From Eutypa lata (taxonomy: Eukaryota > Ascomycota > Sordariomycetes > Xylariales > Diatrypaceae), in assembly GCA_022661535.1 (NCBI GenBank), contig JAKULF010000005.1, forward strand, positions 1,860,001-1,924,000: DNA of 64,000 nt, in the 5' to 3' direction. How positions within the stretch are numbered: the first letter of the stretch is position 1; each line of letters begins with the position of its first letter. A program made the position numbers and the translations under genes. The notes beneath the pieces are model-generated. The model had not been told where the DNA came from, did no database searches, and was given only the letters and a program-made list of their open reading frames with translations. Shown piece after piece: positions 34,301-46,410 of this stretch.

Positions 34301-35063
34301 GTCTCCGAATTCGCGACTCGAATTTTCCTCCATCGGTCTAGTCGGCTCCGGGGTATATAGATTTGAGCAGTTTTGGAATCTGGGGGTCGCGCGGGTGCTT
34401 TCCCTTTGGATTGTATGCTCGAAGTCCCACTAGGGGGGGTTGGGGCCTGTGTAAGTGTTGGTTGGGCAGCCTTGAGCGCCGTAACATCATCTTTCTTGAC
34501 GTTATCTTTGGTATTAGTCGAACTCCCTCCCACATCAACTCCACCTTGAGGCTGTATGTTACACACTGGATGAAAGGCACCTTGGCTTGGGCGAATGGCA
34601 CTGCTCAGCTCATTGTGTGCATTCACGTCGGTTGCTGCGACATTGTCCACGTAAGGTTTATTGCTAGTATTTGCAGTGTATTTTTCAAGTCCAGATGCCG
34701 TGATTAATCGGAACTTCGGCCTTGCACGAGAGTTCGGTAGGTTATCTGAGTGTACTGTCGCATGGCTTGTTTCTGATTCGGTGTTTTGCGCTGTGTTTGC
34801 AGTAGTATTGGTATGTGTATTATCGCGTGCCCTATCCTCTCGTCGACGGAAGTGTCGAACTTTTGAAGCAAACTGCTCAAGAGATGCAACGTCTGGCCTT
34901 CCTTTGCTCAGGTCAGCATTGCTAATAGTAGTCTCTTCGCCTTCGCTTTCCCGGTTCCTTGAGAACTGTCCAGTTTGTCAGTATGGCTAAAATGGCTATT
35001 GAAAATGGCATTCACACGGCTAACCTTCAGACCAGCTCGAGAAAGAGTAAAGGTGATCGACAT
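31380..35063 (-). CDS. Degenerate trypsin-like domain fused to six-TM membrane region
   Basis: Six minus-strand exons: 35063-35025, 34965-33201, 33145-32516, 32457-31975, 31922-31698, 31645-31380; 1135 aa. All junctions are GT-AG, mostly with GTGAGT/GTAAGT-like donors and CTAAC/CTGAC-type branch sites. After a Ser/Thr-rich, probably disordered N-terminal part comes a trypsin-like fold seen in many fungal proteins: STLGGVVEVDGRTFVISCQHD (His421), GEWSLIPV (Glu514 where an Asp is usual) and GGSGSWVLD (Ser609, with Gly instead of the GDSG Asp). Catalysis is therefore doubtful. A helical linker (650-760) precedes six hydrophobic segments between about residues 854 and 1090 and a Gln/Ser-rich tail. 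It diverges from a tail-anchored protein at 35472. The role is unknown; signalling or processing at a membrane is a guess. Confidence 0.75.
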
Positions 35064-35471
35064 ATCTAGAGCACCTCGGCAAGAAGAGGTATGAGAAGCA
35101 GGATCACACGAAAACCTTGAAACACCACAATTTAGGGAGCCTGTTCAGAATTACGTGGTAAGATCATGTCAAAATATTCTTTTACCCAACAAGGCTATAA
35201 ATTCGGGGTTGCCCACGTGCGTAACCCGAAATGTAACATTCGGCAGTTCGGGGTGGGTAGTATAACTCAGAATCTTCCTATCAAAGGTGGTTAACTTCAT
35301 GCAATGTCGTGCTCGTATTGGTGGTTTCGTGATTGGTTTGATAAGAAACGTAGCATCAACTTCATATTCATGCCGATTAGGAGGCACCACCCCCATTCCA
35401 CAGCCTCTTCTTACAAGCCCTCAATTTGAACATATTCATTGAAGCATTGACCTGTCATCGGGATTTAGAAC
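35064..35471. promoter_or_regulatory. Divergent promoter of the two membrane-protein genes
   Basis: 408 bp separate the two start codons, so control elements are probably shared. A reverse frame of 75 codons inside (35169-35396) is not credible as a gene. Confidence 0.55.
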
Positions 35472-36689
35472 ATGGTGGACTCCATTGAATTGTGTAGTAT
35501 AACCCATAACTCGTCCATCGCAGATGCAATTTGGGGCTCAAGTCTAGACAATAGCGATGGGCAAGAGAGAACCAAAGTACTATCATCTTTCTTTACGTAC
35601 TACGAGAACCAACGAGGCTTCGAACAAGTACCCACTGAGGATATTTCTGCCGCAATCAGCCTCCTAAGAAATTTCCCTGAAAAGAGAAAATGTGAGCTAC
35701 GGGATAGCGGCGGAAACGAAACATTAGGTGAAATCTCCGGAAGACTGCAGGACCCCGTTTTAGACCTTGCCGTGCGATGTATGTTTCTCACCGCATGCTC
35801 ACCGTCTAGTTCCATGACGATAGGTGGCAGAAGCATATTTCGTCCAAGATGGAAAGATTTTGAAAACCTGGAGGAATACTTGAAGCGGGTCTTTCCCCTT
35901 TCACGACTACCACAACAGGACCTCGCTGTTTTCAGGCTAGCGAAACTTTGTGCGAGTTATTTACACGTGTACTCCGGTGTTCAGATACAGTGGACAGACC
36001 ATCTTAGTGATCACCTAATTCTTCTACGAGGAGAAGGCTGGAAAAGGCTATATATATTTCGACACCCTGGATTCCTGAAGGTGTCATTAGACACGTTGGG
36101 TGCAGATGACAAGGATATGGCACATACGAACTTGGGAGCTTTGAAGCTGTACGCAAAATCACTGCCATTATATCATATTTTCAGGAAACTAACAGCCTTT
36201 AATAGCGGATGCTTGCAGCCGAGTCTACTGAAAGAGACCCTCTCGACACTAGATATCATATTTCCAGTGATTGGGGATAGGGCATCGCGCGCCATCTTAG
36301 AACGCGAAGTACAGAACCATGAACTGGACAGATATTTTCTGGATCGATTTGACTTGGACCCGCGAGACCACGAGCGGCCATCGGATGCCTTAGACCCGAC
36401 CGATGTTAGAAGCTTATACGAAAAGTACCCCTACTGGGCTGATAGGCTATATGATCTGTGGAGAGAAGCTGATGATCCAACGCCAACCACGAGGATAGAA
36501 CGGTGGACCGAAGCGCGAAGGAACCCTCGATTTACATATTGGTGTGCAGTAATTTCGATCGTCATAGCCATATTATTTGGTATGATTGCTACGAGTCTGG
36601 CAGCTGTTCAAGTCTGGATTACCTGGTGCGAGTGGATAGAGGACCCGTCAGTTGCGCAATGCGGATATAAAAAGGCAAATGGGGGATAA
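35472..36689 (+). CDS. Tail-anchored fungal protein of unknown function
   Basis: Single exon, 405 aa. The soluble part is mostly helical; recognisable blocks are IQWTDHLSDHLILLRGEGWKR, then FPVIGDRASRAILEREV, then YPYWADRLYDLWREADDPTP. These recur in a family of fungal proteins with no assigned role (recognised from memory). Near residues 352-384 one long hydrophobic stretch (CAVISIVIAILFGMIATSLA) spans the membrane, followed by a short Trp/Cys-containing tail, so the N-terminus should be cytosolic. Divergent neighbour of the trypsin-like/six-TM gene, which argues that the two act together. Confidence 0.75.
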   Translation: MVDSIELCSITHNSSIADAIWGSSLDNSDGQERTKVLSSFFTYYENQRGFEQVPTEDISAAISLLRNFPEKRKCELRDSGGNETLGEISGRLQDPVLDLAVRCMFLTACSPSSSMTIGGRSIFRPRWKDFENLEEYLKRVFPLSRLPQQDLAVFRLAKLCASYLHVYSGVQIQWTDHLSDHLILLRGEGWKRLYIFRHPGFLKVSLDTLGADDKDMAHTNLGALKLYAKSLPLYHIFRKLTAFNSGCLQPSLLKETLSTLDIIFPVIGDRASRAILEREVQNHELDRYFLDRFDLDPRDHERPSDALDPTDVRSLYEKYPYWADRLYDLWREADDPTPTTRIERWTEARRNPRFTYWCAVISIVIAILFGMIATSLAAVQVWITWCEWIEDPSVAQCGYKKANGG

Positions 36690-39600
36690 TAAACACGAAG
36701 GTCTCATAGTGGGTTTCAGGGAGTTGCTGCTACTACTTGACAGATGCCTCCTCATTGGGGTAAGTCAGTAGGATAATTATAAGTCGATTTTCTTCCACAC
36801 TCTCTACCTGACGTGTCATGTTACTTGAAGAAAAGTTGACCTTAATAGTCTTATTATATCATGAATATTTCATAGCCTAACGGTGAAACAGTATAGTCTA
36901 TCTTCCACTTTATGTACACTATCCTGTGACAACATATCCAAAGAGCTTTACTATTTCTGCAGTACCTTCCATACCTATCTGCCACTACCACCTGTTATAC
37001 CCATTAACCCCTTTATTCTTCTGCTTTAGGTACTATAACATCAAATCAACCCATACATACCGATCCTGATTGATTCATTTGGCTGTGGTCTGAAAATCGT
37101 CACCTTGAAGTTCGACAGGCTATGCTCTCCATATAGTACCCCTCAAGGACGATGAATTCTAGCTGTACTTAACCGCCGCACCTCTGATTAATGGATGAAA
37201 AAAAATGCCCAAGCTAATTGGACTCATGTAATAGTAGTACATTTGATGTCCTCTGGAAGGCAATTAGTCTGCTTCGGTGGTGACGGCGGCAGATATATAT
37301 GGGGGAACACTAGAAATAACAGTAAAGCTTCATTGAAATAAATCTAGATTTATAATTCTGACTGGTGCTGATCTCGCCTTCCTACTGAGCATATGTAATG
37401 TATGCGAAGGCCAGAGGGTATATCCAAGAATAGTAATACTAGACAACATCACGTTGTCAACATTATATATTACATACGTAAGATAGACCATGTTATACGT
37501 CATTACAATGAAGTGACCTTAAGCGCCCAAAAGGATTTCAAATATAAAAAGATGAGGTAGGTGACTACGCCGGAGCAGTGGAAGGGTTGGGGGCTAACTC
37601 TCTGCTATTGGACTTCACAGCTCAACTGATGTCAAAAGCAAGCAAGAGTTCGTGGAACGACTATTTTTAAGGACCTCACATAACCTATTTGAATAGAAGG
37701 ATCGCAGTGCACATACATAACTAAGTGGTAGAAGCGGTGAGAGGACATGTTCATATCCCTTGGCTGGCCCCGCAACAATTTCTGGCCGTGTATCCCTTCA
37801 ATGGAGTGTCTCGAGTGTCTTACCAGCATTTTTTATTTATCGGAAAGGAAATTAAGTATAATTTGAGTAACTTGATCGAACCCGTTAAGTGGTTTTCAGA
37901 GACACGCAGTTGTCGGCTAGCGCTTAATGCAAAAATATCGGACTAATAGGAGATCATTTAGGGGTAACATTGAACTCTCAAGCTGATGTTGGCGCTTGTT
38001 GAAGCAACAGAAAGGCGAGGCGCAAAATAAATCAAGTAAAAACAGCAACCAACGACCCAATTCTACAGTTTGGGCTATGTAAGTATCCGTCCGAAATGAC
38101 CTATCAGAGACTTAAAAAGGCAATGGGCTTATTAGCTAGTGACTTCAGCTGTCATAGGGTTGCAATAGGCATGTCGGATTGCTCAAGAATGAGAGCGCGC
38201 GGCATGAAGACGATAGAGCGGATGGATGGCCCCCTGGAGTCCAGTTCTATCGGGAATATGGAATGCGATTTTGACTAGGGTTCTGCCAACACATCTCGAT
38301 AGTCAATATCTAACTTGGGTCTAGGAGGTACGAGTACCTATGCAGGTGTCTACTCACTAGAACACAGCCTCATTCATCATGACTTGAAGTAGAGAGTTTA
38401 AATGCCCCGCACTAGTTAGGCCCTCAAGGTCTGAAGGTCTGTTAACTAGGTGCTAGGACTAGTAAAGCTTAGGTAAGGCTGGATAGAGGGATGGTGCCTG
38501 GATATTGCATGGTGGCACTAACGAAAACCAGTTTAGGTCCATGCTGGTTCCTGGCACAACTAGCGGTTTCGTGGGGCCTATCAATGGTTTGAGTCATCGA
38601 ACACCTGTGGCAGTCAGGGCAGTTTAATGCAGGTTGTGTCTGCAGGGTTTCCTCTCGCTACAAAACTGTCGCACCAAGAGATTCCCAATGTCATTCACGA
38701 GTTGGCTTTTTACCCAGCACATTGGCAATTCAGCGTAGCCTATTCGGGTGATAGAAGTCTGGTCTTATGTCACAGGCAGAATAGACCTGGCAGACCTGGG
38801 GTAGTGGTAAGATCGTATGCCCTATAACTAAGCCTCGAAAGCTTCAGCCATCTAATTTGCCCATGCATCCGAATGAACGCATTATCAAGTTATAGTTGGC
38901 TAATATACGTCCTTGATTCGTCAGACGGAACCCCCCGGACGCACGCTTATACTCGACCGCTTCGACAGAATAAGCATGTGTTCCTCTGCAGGTTTAACGA
39001 ATCTAAAACTACAAGGGCATCATCAGCTATCAGATCTGGGAATCAGGCTCAACATCCAACAAGTGGCATTGCTGAGCTACTGAGCGGTTGGCTGTATTTG
39101 CATAAGTTAGATGTGATGTTGTACGTATCAACAAATTCTTGGTCAATATACGTCAGGGAGACACCGAATAACTACCTAGGTAGATAGATGTTGGATTCAC
39201 TTAAAACCCCTGTTCTTATCACTAGCAGCCACCTACGAAGCATACAGGGATTTAATTGAACTAATATGTATGTAGTATCCCACTTGCTCTGAGCATTATG
39301 CTACAGTACCCGCTTAGCTCATAAAGAATTCCTTTTTCTTCGCTCTTCCTCTTATTTTTACTCCTGTAGTTCTTTTTTGGCTGTCTAGCTATGTAGGAGC
39401 AGATGAGCCAAATGAGTCCAACTCAATCGCTGCCTGTTCGAACCCTGCTGTAACCCACTACGTGGGATCCATATCTCAATTACCATTTGGTAGGCGCTTA
39501 TCCACCTTAGTTACCGACTAACTACTAGATACTTGCAGTTACTCGGTATAAATATGTGCATGTGAGGTCAATTGAATTTATGTATGAAGTATTGTACCTA

Positions 39601-40600
39601 CATATGTAGTAGAAATAGATCGTCTCAAGAAGGTTAGGTAGGTAGGTATGTAGGTATGTAGGGTGAACTATATCTCTATTTACCGTATAGTTTCTTATAG
39701 TCAGGTACCTAGATCAAGACCCTACAGACATTGATATCTGTCGCAAACCCAATTGCCCCTTCACTTCATTAGTAGTATAGTAACAAACCAAAATAGCTTA
39801 TTTGTACTCCATCAACATAACTCAATTACCTATTCTCATCATATTAAACATAATTGTCGTTATAAGAAGCAAAATAGTCAAGGGCTCCCCCCCATATTCA
39901 GGACGGAGCACCAAAGTTAATGTAAGTGCCAAACTCTCTCAACTTCCAACTTTAGCAAACTAGCACAGACCCTTTAAATTTAGTAAATTTGCCGGTCAAC
40001 CCTAGCAGCAGCCTTTATAGCATGTTTCTAATGTCTTTTCTTCACTCCTTCACCTCCCACCATTGGCTATGTTTTTCTATCTGCTTGCTTTCTGACCTCC
40101 TGCCTCTAGTTAATGGAGTACGACTAATGAATATTTAACGAATATTACTTGCGTACCTATAGGTACTTTGATGATTAGCCTTGACCCTCCCGAGCAAACC
40201 CAATTCGGACCCCGCAACCACGTTCTAGCCGCCTAAAAAGTCCGGACTGTCCACTTCGTTTGCCTTCCCACTAGGCTTGATGTTACCTATCTATTACCTT
40301 TATCTCACGACTATAGACGTAATGTGAAATGATATACGACTTTTAGAAATAACCTTCAACAAAAGCGGATCAGTCCACGAACTGTTTGAAGTTTGTTTCC
40401 CAGTTATCTAGTATTTGTTTCATCTGGTCTCGATCCCTTTTTCTGTCTTGCTGTTTGAAAGCCATACCCCCCTTCCCCCCTGGGATAACTAGTACATTCA
40501 TTACTTGTCTGGTATCAAGAGGGAGCAAGAACATCATATTTTGGGCGATCGAATGTTATGATCTGCTCAGAGAATCTCGACAACTGCTACGATTTTTGCT
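36690..40600. other. 3.9-kb gene-free region
   Basis: The longest empty stretch in the window. AT-rich with TAGG/TATG repeats at 39632-39663 and several CCTAGGTA words. Open frames of 60-104 codons (37725, 38096, 38627, 38873) have no family features and no plausible splice partners. It may contain decayed mobile DNA, but no terminal repeats or transposase motifs were seen. Confidence 0.5.
39632..39663 (+). repeat. TAGG/TATG tetranucleotide repeat
   Basis: Tandem AGGT units interrupted by ATGT. Similar TAGG arrays occur at 5352-5363 and 43679-43700. Confidence 0.7.
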
Positions 40601-43053
40601 ATGAGTGGGGATCGTCCAACTTCCAGGCAAGGCACTTCCCTGCCATCCCGCTTGCTTGTCTCGGTTCTAACGTGGCATCTTCAGCTTTGGTGACCCAAAC
40701 GCTCTTCCTCCCACTCCGAAAGAGACACCAACATCCACCGTACTCCCGAGTCCCGTATTTGAGACGCCCAAAAACAATCAAGGCTCGTTCGACGAGTCTG
40801 GGTCTGGTGGTTGGACCCCTCGGTTTGCTGAAGAGTTCTCGGTTTTTAACTCCACACCTGGCAACCTCACGGGGTCTCAAGGGCAATTCCTCGACTTTTC
40901 AGCCTCGACACCTTTTTTAAATTCCCCGGGACATAAACGACCTTTATCTACTGGGAATATCGCTGCTCAGATAGCATCCCATGTCAATCACCTCTCGCCG
41001 AACCCGAATCTTCCCTTACCGCCAGTTCATCCCTCTCGACGGCTGTTGTCGTCTTCCGATTCCTTAGCAACAGACAGTACTACAACAGAAGAAGTTAATC
41101 AGCTTGGCTCGCAGCAAGCATCCTCCAAGAAAGTTTGCCGGGGAACTGTTGAGGAAGGACCACCTCAAACCGCAACGCCGCCGCCGTCAGGTCGTAGTCG
41201 AGAACGTAGAATTGCCCCTAAAGTCCGGACGGATACAATGCAAGATGATCAGGTTTTTGGGCAGGAGTTTGTGGTTGATGCACAGCAGCAGCAGAATATG
41301 GCAGGTTTCGTAACAGCGCCAACCGATATGTTCGGATACCCCATGTCTGCACCGGCAACGGCCCCTTACGGCGACTCACGTTCCTTCTGGGATACTGATA
41401 TGGGGGGCATGGAGATTGATTTCTCTACTACTGCCGCAGATGTTTTTCAGACTTCTAGCCACCGGCCTATAAACTCGTTAGACTGGGGAAAGCAAAACCA
41501 AATGTTTCAAGAGGCAGGAGCGATGCCACAGCAGAATCAAGAAAGTCGGGTGCCACCTGCTAAGAGAGAGCGAGCACTAGCACCGAAGCCCCCAATGACG
41601 AATTTGGACACGGCTACACCAGATATGGCCATGTTCAACGCTTCGTTTCCTACGCCAGTTGAAGATAGTTTTGTTATGATGAATCAAGGCAACGGTGTGG
41701 ATCCTGGACTTCTCTTTACGAGACCCCCCTCTTCGAGCATGGATGCAGCTATCTTTGACCCTATGTCGCAGGCAGCCCCAATGCCATCTTTCTCCCAACC
41801 TGAGCTAGTCCGGTCACCGGTCAAGCAGAATATGAAGGGAGAGCTTCGTCGTTCAGCTAGTACGAAAGACACGGTAGCGAGTAGGAAGATTGACCGCTCT
41901 TCTGCGAGTTCGCCGGTCAAAGCTGTAGGTCGTCCGGGTCTATCTCGTAGCGTTAGCGAGAATCGAGGGCGGAAACCTCTCGCAAGAGCTTCACTGCCCA
42001 CTCTAGCACCAGCCATCAGATCAACGCCCCAGCAAAGTGCTCCCCGGTCACTTTCTCAGGCTGCGAGACCAAATGGAAGAACATCCCCATTGAAGAACCC
42101 ACATAGCCGGCTGTCTAGCTTAGGCTCTATCCCAGAAGCCACAACACCCCGGATGCGGACTTCGGTAAATTTTACTATTGACTCTAGGGGTCGAGCCCGA
42201 GCAGAAACGACAACGGTGATTGAAGATGGTGAAGAAGCGAACCCCCTGCCTACTGTTATCCGAAGCCGGAAAGAGGCTCGAAGTCGCAGCAGAAGCAAAC
42301 ATGGATACTCCTCAGAAGATGATGAATCATCTACAGATGACGAACCAATCATCATTCCTAGCCGAAATGCATCCTTCGCAATGCCAGATGCTCGGAATCC
42401 GTCTTTTGTGCAATCATTTTCGTCCCAACGCAGCATTGGCGACCAGGGAGCTAGTAGTCTAGGAATTTATTACAACGAACAAAACCACGCCCATAATGAT
42501 GGCGAAAGCGATGCTGAAACTGTTATGAACTGGCCAGAGTCCGGCCGGGGTGATGCGACAAGCGAATTACGCAAGGTCGTCGAGAATCGCCAGAAGAAAA
42601 TCTCCCTAAACACGAGCCAGCGCTTTATATCGGGACCACCCTACAGTAGCTCTAGTGCAATTTCTCCTACCACGGTGACAGACAGCAGCCTGCCCACTCC
42701 TTCGACGGACAGGGGAAACCAGATCAGATGTATTTGCAAGTCCACCAGTAACCGCGTCAAGGGAAATGGCTACTTGGTACAATGGTATGACTGCCTCCAA
42801 TACTATTTCCCCCTCTTGGTGGTTGCCATCTTGTCGATGGTTTCACCCCCTGCTTATGCTATCAAAATCGTATGACTAAACTTGACATAGTGAATCATGT
42901 GAAATGCTTCTTCACGGCAAATGTATCGGCATAACGCGCAAGACACTCCCTCGGACCTACACCTGCACGTTCTGTAGAGCCGCAGGAGGCTCGAATTCGA
43001 TGGCGGGGCCTGCGTCCCCGTTGGCTCATAAATCTTTTAGATCATTTAGGTGA
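40601..43053 (+). CDS. PHD-finger protein
   Basis: Exons 40601-40626, 40685-42784 and 42891-43053 give 762 aa. The first intron starts with GCAAGG, a GC-AG intron; joining across it gives MSGDRPTSSFGDPNALPPTP, a natural N-terminus, whereas the 41046 ATG would lose 129 residues. Most of the protein is disordered, rich in Ser, Pro and Arg, with basic patches (PPAKRERA, SRSRSKHG) and several SP/TP sites. The PHD finger is at the C-terminus: CICK, then after the intron CESCEMLLHGKCIGI and YTCTFC, giving the Cys4-His-Cys3 ligand set with the intron inside the third Cys codon. It probably reads histone tails in a chromatin complex; which complex is not clear. Confidence 0.85.
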
Positions 43054-44127
43054 CATGGCGACGACATTGGACGATCGCCGGCGGCGGTGGTATTGGATGG
43101 ACAGAGGATGTTTCGATACGCGGGAGACATGGATTGAGGTCTCGGCATGGGCAACGAACGCGGTGGTCGGTCTGACTGGATATGGACAACAACTAGATGG
43201 GCTCAGGACACTTGCGCATATGATGATACCCTGACTTTTATGCGGCTGGATGATGATATAAGAAATGAGAAATGTTGCATAAGATGGAAACCATGACGTC
43301 GATTTGCCCCATTATAGCTTGAGTTATAGCACAAGCGTACTTAAGCTGCATTGTTATTAAATTTAAGTTTTGCGTTACAGCGACTATTGACTGTATTCGT
43401 GTTAAGAAGTTGTCCATCCCATCACATGAGAAGGGGCCGCCTAGTTTGAACAAACATCATGACATCGCCGAGGAGTGGTGCCCTTAGAAACTGGAACCAC
43501 TGTACACTCCCTTATGTAACGCCCAAGAATCAAGTGTCGAACCTATTTCCTTGCATTTTTATTCTCGTCATAATATGCGACGAGATAGTAAGCTAATTGA
43601 TACTCTGCACTGAGATTCTTCGATCTTAGATGACCCCCTTTTTCTTCACCTGTATATGATGATGCCTTGTCGTTATAAGTAGGTAGGTAGGTAGTAGGTA
43701 TATACTATCAAGGAGACAAGAAGAATTGTTGTTGCAGTCTACATAAACCGAACTTTTCTTCTTCTAAATATAACTCTTCTAGCAACTACATCATATACTT
43801 AAATCAAGAAGAAAGGGGATAGTAGATGGGAAAGTCTACCTATTTACTATATTACCTTAGAACGAAGCTACCTCATACGAAGCGGAAAATATTAACCTGA
43901 AGGTCTCCGATGTCGGATAGTGGGGTAGTTAGCTCCCTTACCTGCCGAAGCTTTCAATTGCCGCGGGGCACCATCGTACAATATCTTGCACGTAAAAGAC
44001 CCCAAGAAGAAGTATACTTACACAGCTTCTAACTAAGAAAACTGTATATCATAATTCAAGTTACCGGACATTGTCTCTTATTTTCCAATATTCCTTCTTC
44101 CTTAATTTACTCATTTGAGAGAAAAAA
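43054..44127. other. Intergenic region upstream of LEU2
   Basis: No gene. TAGG repeat at 43679-43700. I looked for the Leu3 operator CCGGNNCCGG and did not find it. Confidence 0.6.
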
Positions 44128-45686
44128 ATGGCGGCGTCTCATAATATTGTCGTCTTTGGTGGTGACCATTGCGGTCCCGAGGTAAGTTCCTTTTCTTCCG
44201 TTTTGACGTTGGGAGGAGGAGCTCCAGTTCTCCTTACCCGCCGCACCCGAGAGTTGGGAAGGGGAGGTGAAGATGCTAACAATTGTCAATTCAGGTCGTG
44301 GCAGAAGCTATCAAGGTACTATTAACTTAATTCAGTCCGTGACGGATTGTCCAATGGATCATCTCTAACAGCCAATTCGTGGTGCAGGTTCTCAAGACAA
44401 TCGAGACCCATAGCCCCTCGGCTGGCAAGTTCAACCTCCAAGAACATCTTCTCGGTGGTGTAAGTTTTAACCCCCTCGACTCCAATAGCACTTCCCTCCC
44501 TGCTCTACCGCTCTTCTATTATCCTGTCCCTCTCTCACCCCCCTTTACCCAAAAGAATAAACAAAACAATCAAATGAGAACTCCCATCGTTAACACAACC
44601 CTTTCCTCCCTAACCCCCAGTGCTCCATCAACGCCCACGGCACCTCCCTAACCGACACCGCCCTCGCGGCCGCGCAATCCGCCGACGCCGTCCTCCTGGG
44701 CGCCATCGGCGGGCCGGAATGGGGCACGGGCGCCGTGCGCCCGGAGCAGGGCCTCCTGAAGCTGCGCAAGGAGATGCAGACGTACGGCAACCTGCGGCCG
44801 TGCTTCTTCCCGTCGGAGGCGCTCGTCGACTACTCGCCCCTGAAGGCGTCCGTGTGCCGCGGCACGGACTTCACCATCGTGCGGGAGCTGACGGGCGGGA
44901 TCTACTTCGGGGACCGAGTGGAAGACGGCGACGGGGGGCGCGAGGGCTACGCGCTCGACACGGAGCCGTACTCGCGGCCGGAGATCGAGCGCGTCGCGCG
45001 GCTCGCGGCCAGCCTGGCGCTGGCGCGGGACCCGCCCGCCCCCGTCATCAGCCTCGACAAGGCGAACGTGCTCGCGACGAGCCGGCTGTGGCGCAAGGTC
45101 GTCACCGAGGTGTTCGCGGCGGAGTTCCCGCAGCTGCGGCTGAGCCACCAGCTCATCGACAGCGCGGCCCTCATCATGGTCAAGAACCCGTCCGCGCTGA
45201 ACGGCGTGCTCGTCACGAGCAACCTGTTCGGCGATATCATCAGCGACGAGGCCAGCGCCATCCCGGGCTCCATTGGCTTGAGTCCGTCTGCGAGTTTGAG
45301 CGGCATTCCCGATGGGAAGAGCCGGTGTAATGGTATTTATGAGCCGATTCATGGTGAGTGCTTTTCCTTTTTTCCCTTTCCCTCCCCTCTTGTTATTTAT
45401 AGCGTTTCTTCCCCCCCATCGCTTTTCGGACATGCTAACAATGAGGTAAGGCTCCGCGCCGGATATCTCCGGAAAGGGCATCGTGAACCCCATCGGCACC
45501 ATCCTATCCGTCGCCATGATGTGCCGGTACTCGCTGCAGCTACCTAAGGAGGCCGACGCTATCGAGGCGGCGGTCAAGAACGTCATCGACGCCGGCCTCA
45601 GGACGAAGGACCTCGGAGGCTCAGCCGGCACCAAGGAAGTCGGCGATGCCGTTGTGGCAGAGCTGGTCAAGGTGCTTAAGGGTTGA
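44128..45686 (+). CDS. LEU2: 3-isopropylmalate dehydrogenase
   Basis: Five exons: 44128-44181, 44295-44315, 44388-44459, 44621-45353, 45451-45686; 371 aa, normal for the family. It oxidatively decarboxylates 3-isopropylmalate to 2-oxoisocaproate with NAD+, the third step of leucine synthesis. Signs: [20 protein letters not shown] at the N-terminus, [11 protein letters not shown], an Arg-rich [16 protein letters not shown], the substrate Tyr/Lys region [27 protein letters not shown], and the metal/NAD block [20 protein letters not shown] followed by [18 protein letters not shown]. All catalytic blocks are intact. The main exon is much richer in GC than its surroundings. Confidence 0.96.
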
Positions 45687-46410
45687 CGGATTGATCGATC
45701 TTGATCTTACGCCAGCAGACGAAGCTGCCAGAAGAAAGAAGAGAGAAAAAAGAAGACAAGCAATTCGAGATTGGGTTTAGGCGGCACTTTTGCGGTGCAC
45801 AAAAGTTTTTTAGCACACGACATTTCCTCAAGAGGAGATCTACTACCTAAATGCATGCAAGATGGTTCTGCGGGTAGATGTAATTATCAATCCGCTCTTC
45901 TCGGAGGTCAGCTGTAGCCCATCTACAGGGGCAATATGCTTGAATCTCCCCATCTCAATCGCTGTACTTAGCTAGGCATATAGAAAATGAAACACTGCGG
46001 GCTTGTCCCGTTTCATTGGTTATCATTACTGCTCTGACAAAATGCCACTATTTAACTCTTGTAAAGTCAACTAGCCCTTATCCTTTAGATATGTAGAATC
46101 ACTGTTTATGGAGCTGAGCACCCACTGAACATGTGCGTCGCTGGCTTCTCAGTAATTCTGGCAACATTTTTCTGTATCCATTTCCCTGGTAGCCGGCCAA
46201 AGCACAGCTACCATCCTCATGAACAAACCCCCTTAACGCCGTGTCATGCATGCACGCGATGGATTTTCCTCATAAGCAACTACATGTAGCCCTGATCTTT
46301 AAACAAGTAGGTACCTAAGTATCAACTCCAAACGCCACGCCACCACCCCAGAAACATAAATCCTTGTAGCCTTCTTTAGCCTTTTTCATTTTCCTTTTCA
46401 TTTTCCCATA
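45687..46410. other. Convergent intergenic region (LEU2 / MED10 3' flanks)
   Basis: No gene seen in 724 bp. Confidence 0.6.

Noticed and set aside
35169..35396. 75-codon reverse frame within the divergent promoter
   Set aside because: Short, no domain and no conserved motif; position between two start codons makes regulatory DNA more likely.
39428..39444. GTTCGAACCC word resembling a tRNA T-loop
   Set aside because: No acceptor or anticodon stems can be paired around it.
44648..45670. 340-codon frame antisense to LEU2
   Set aside because: It is a shadow of the GC-rich LEU2 exon; low-stop antisense frames are expected there.
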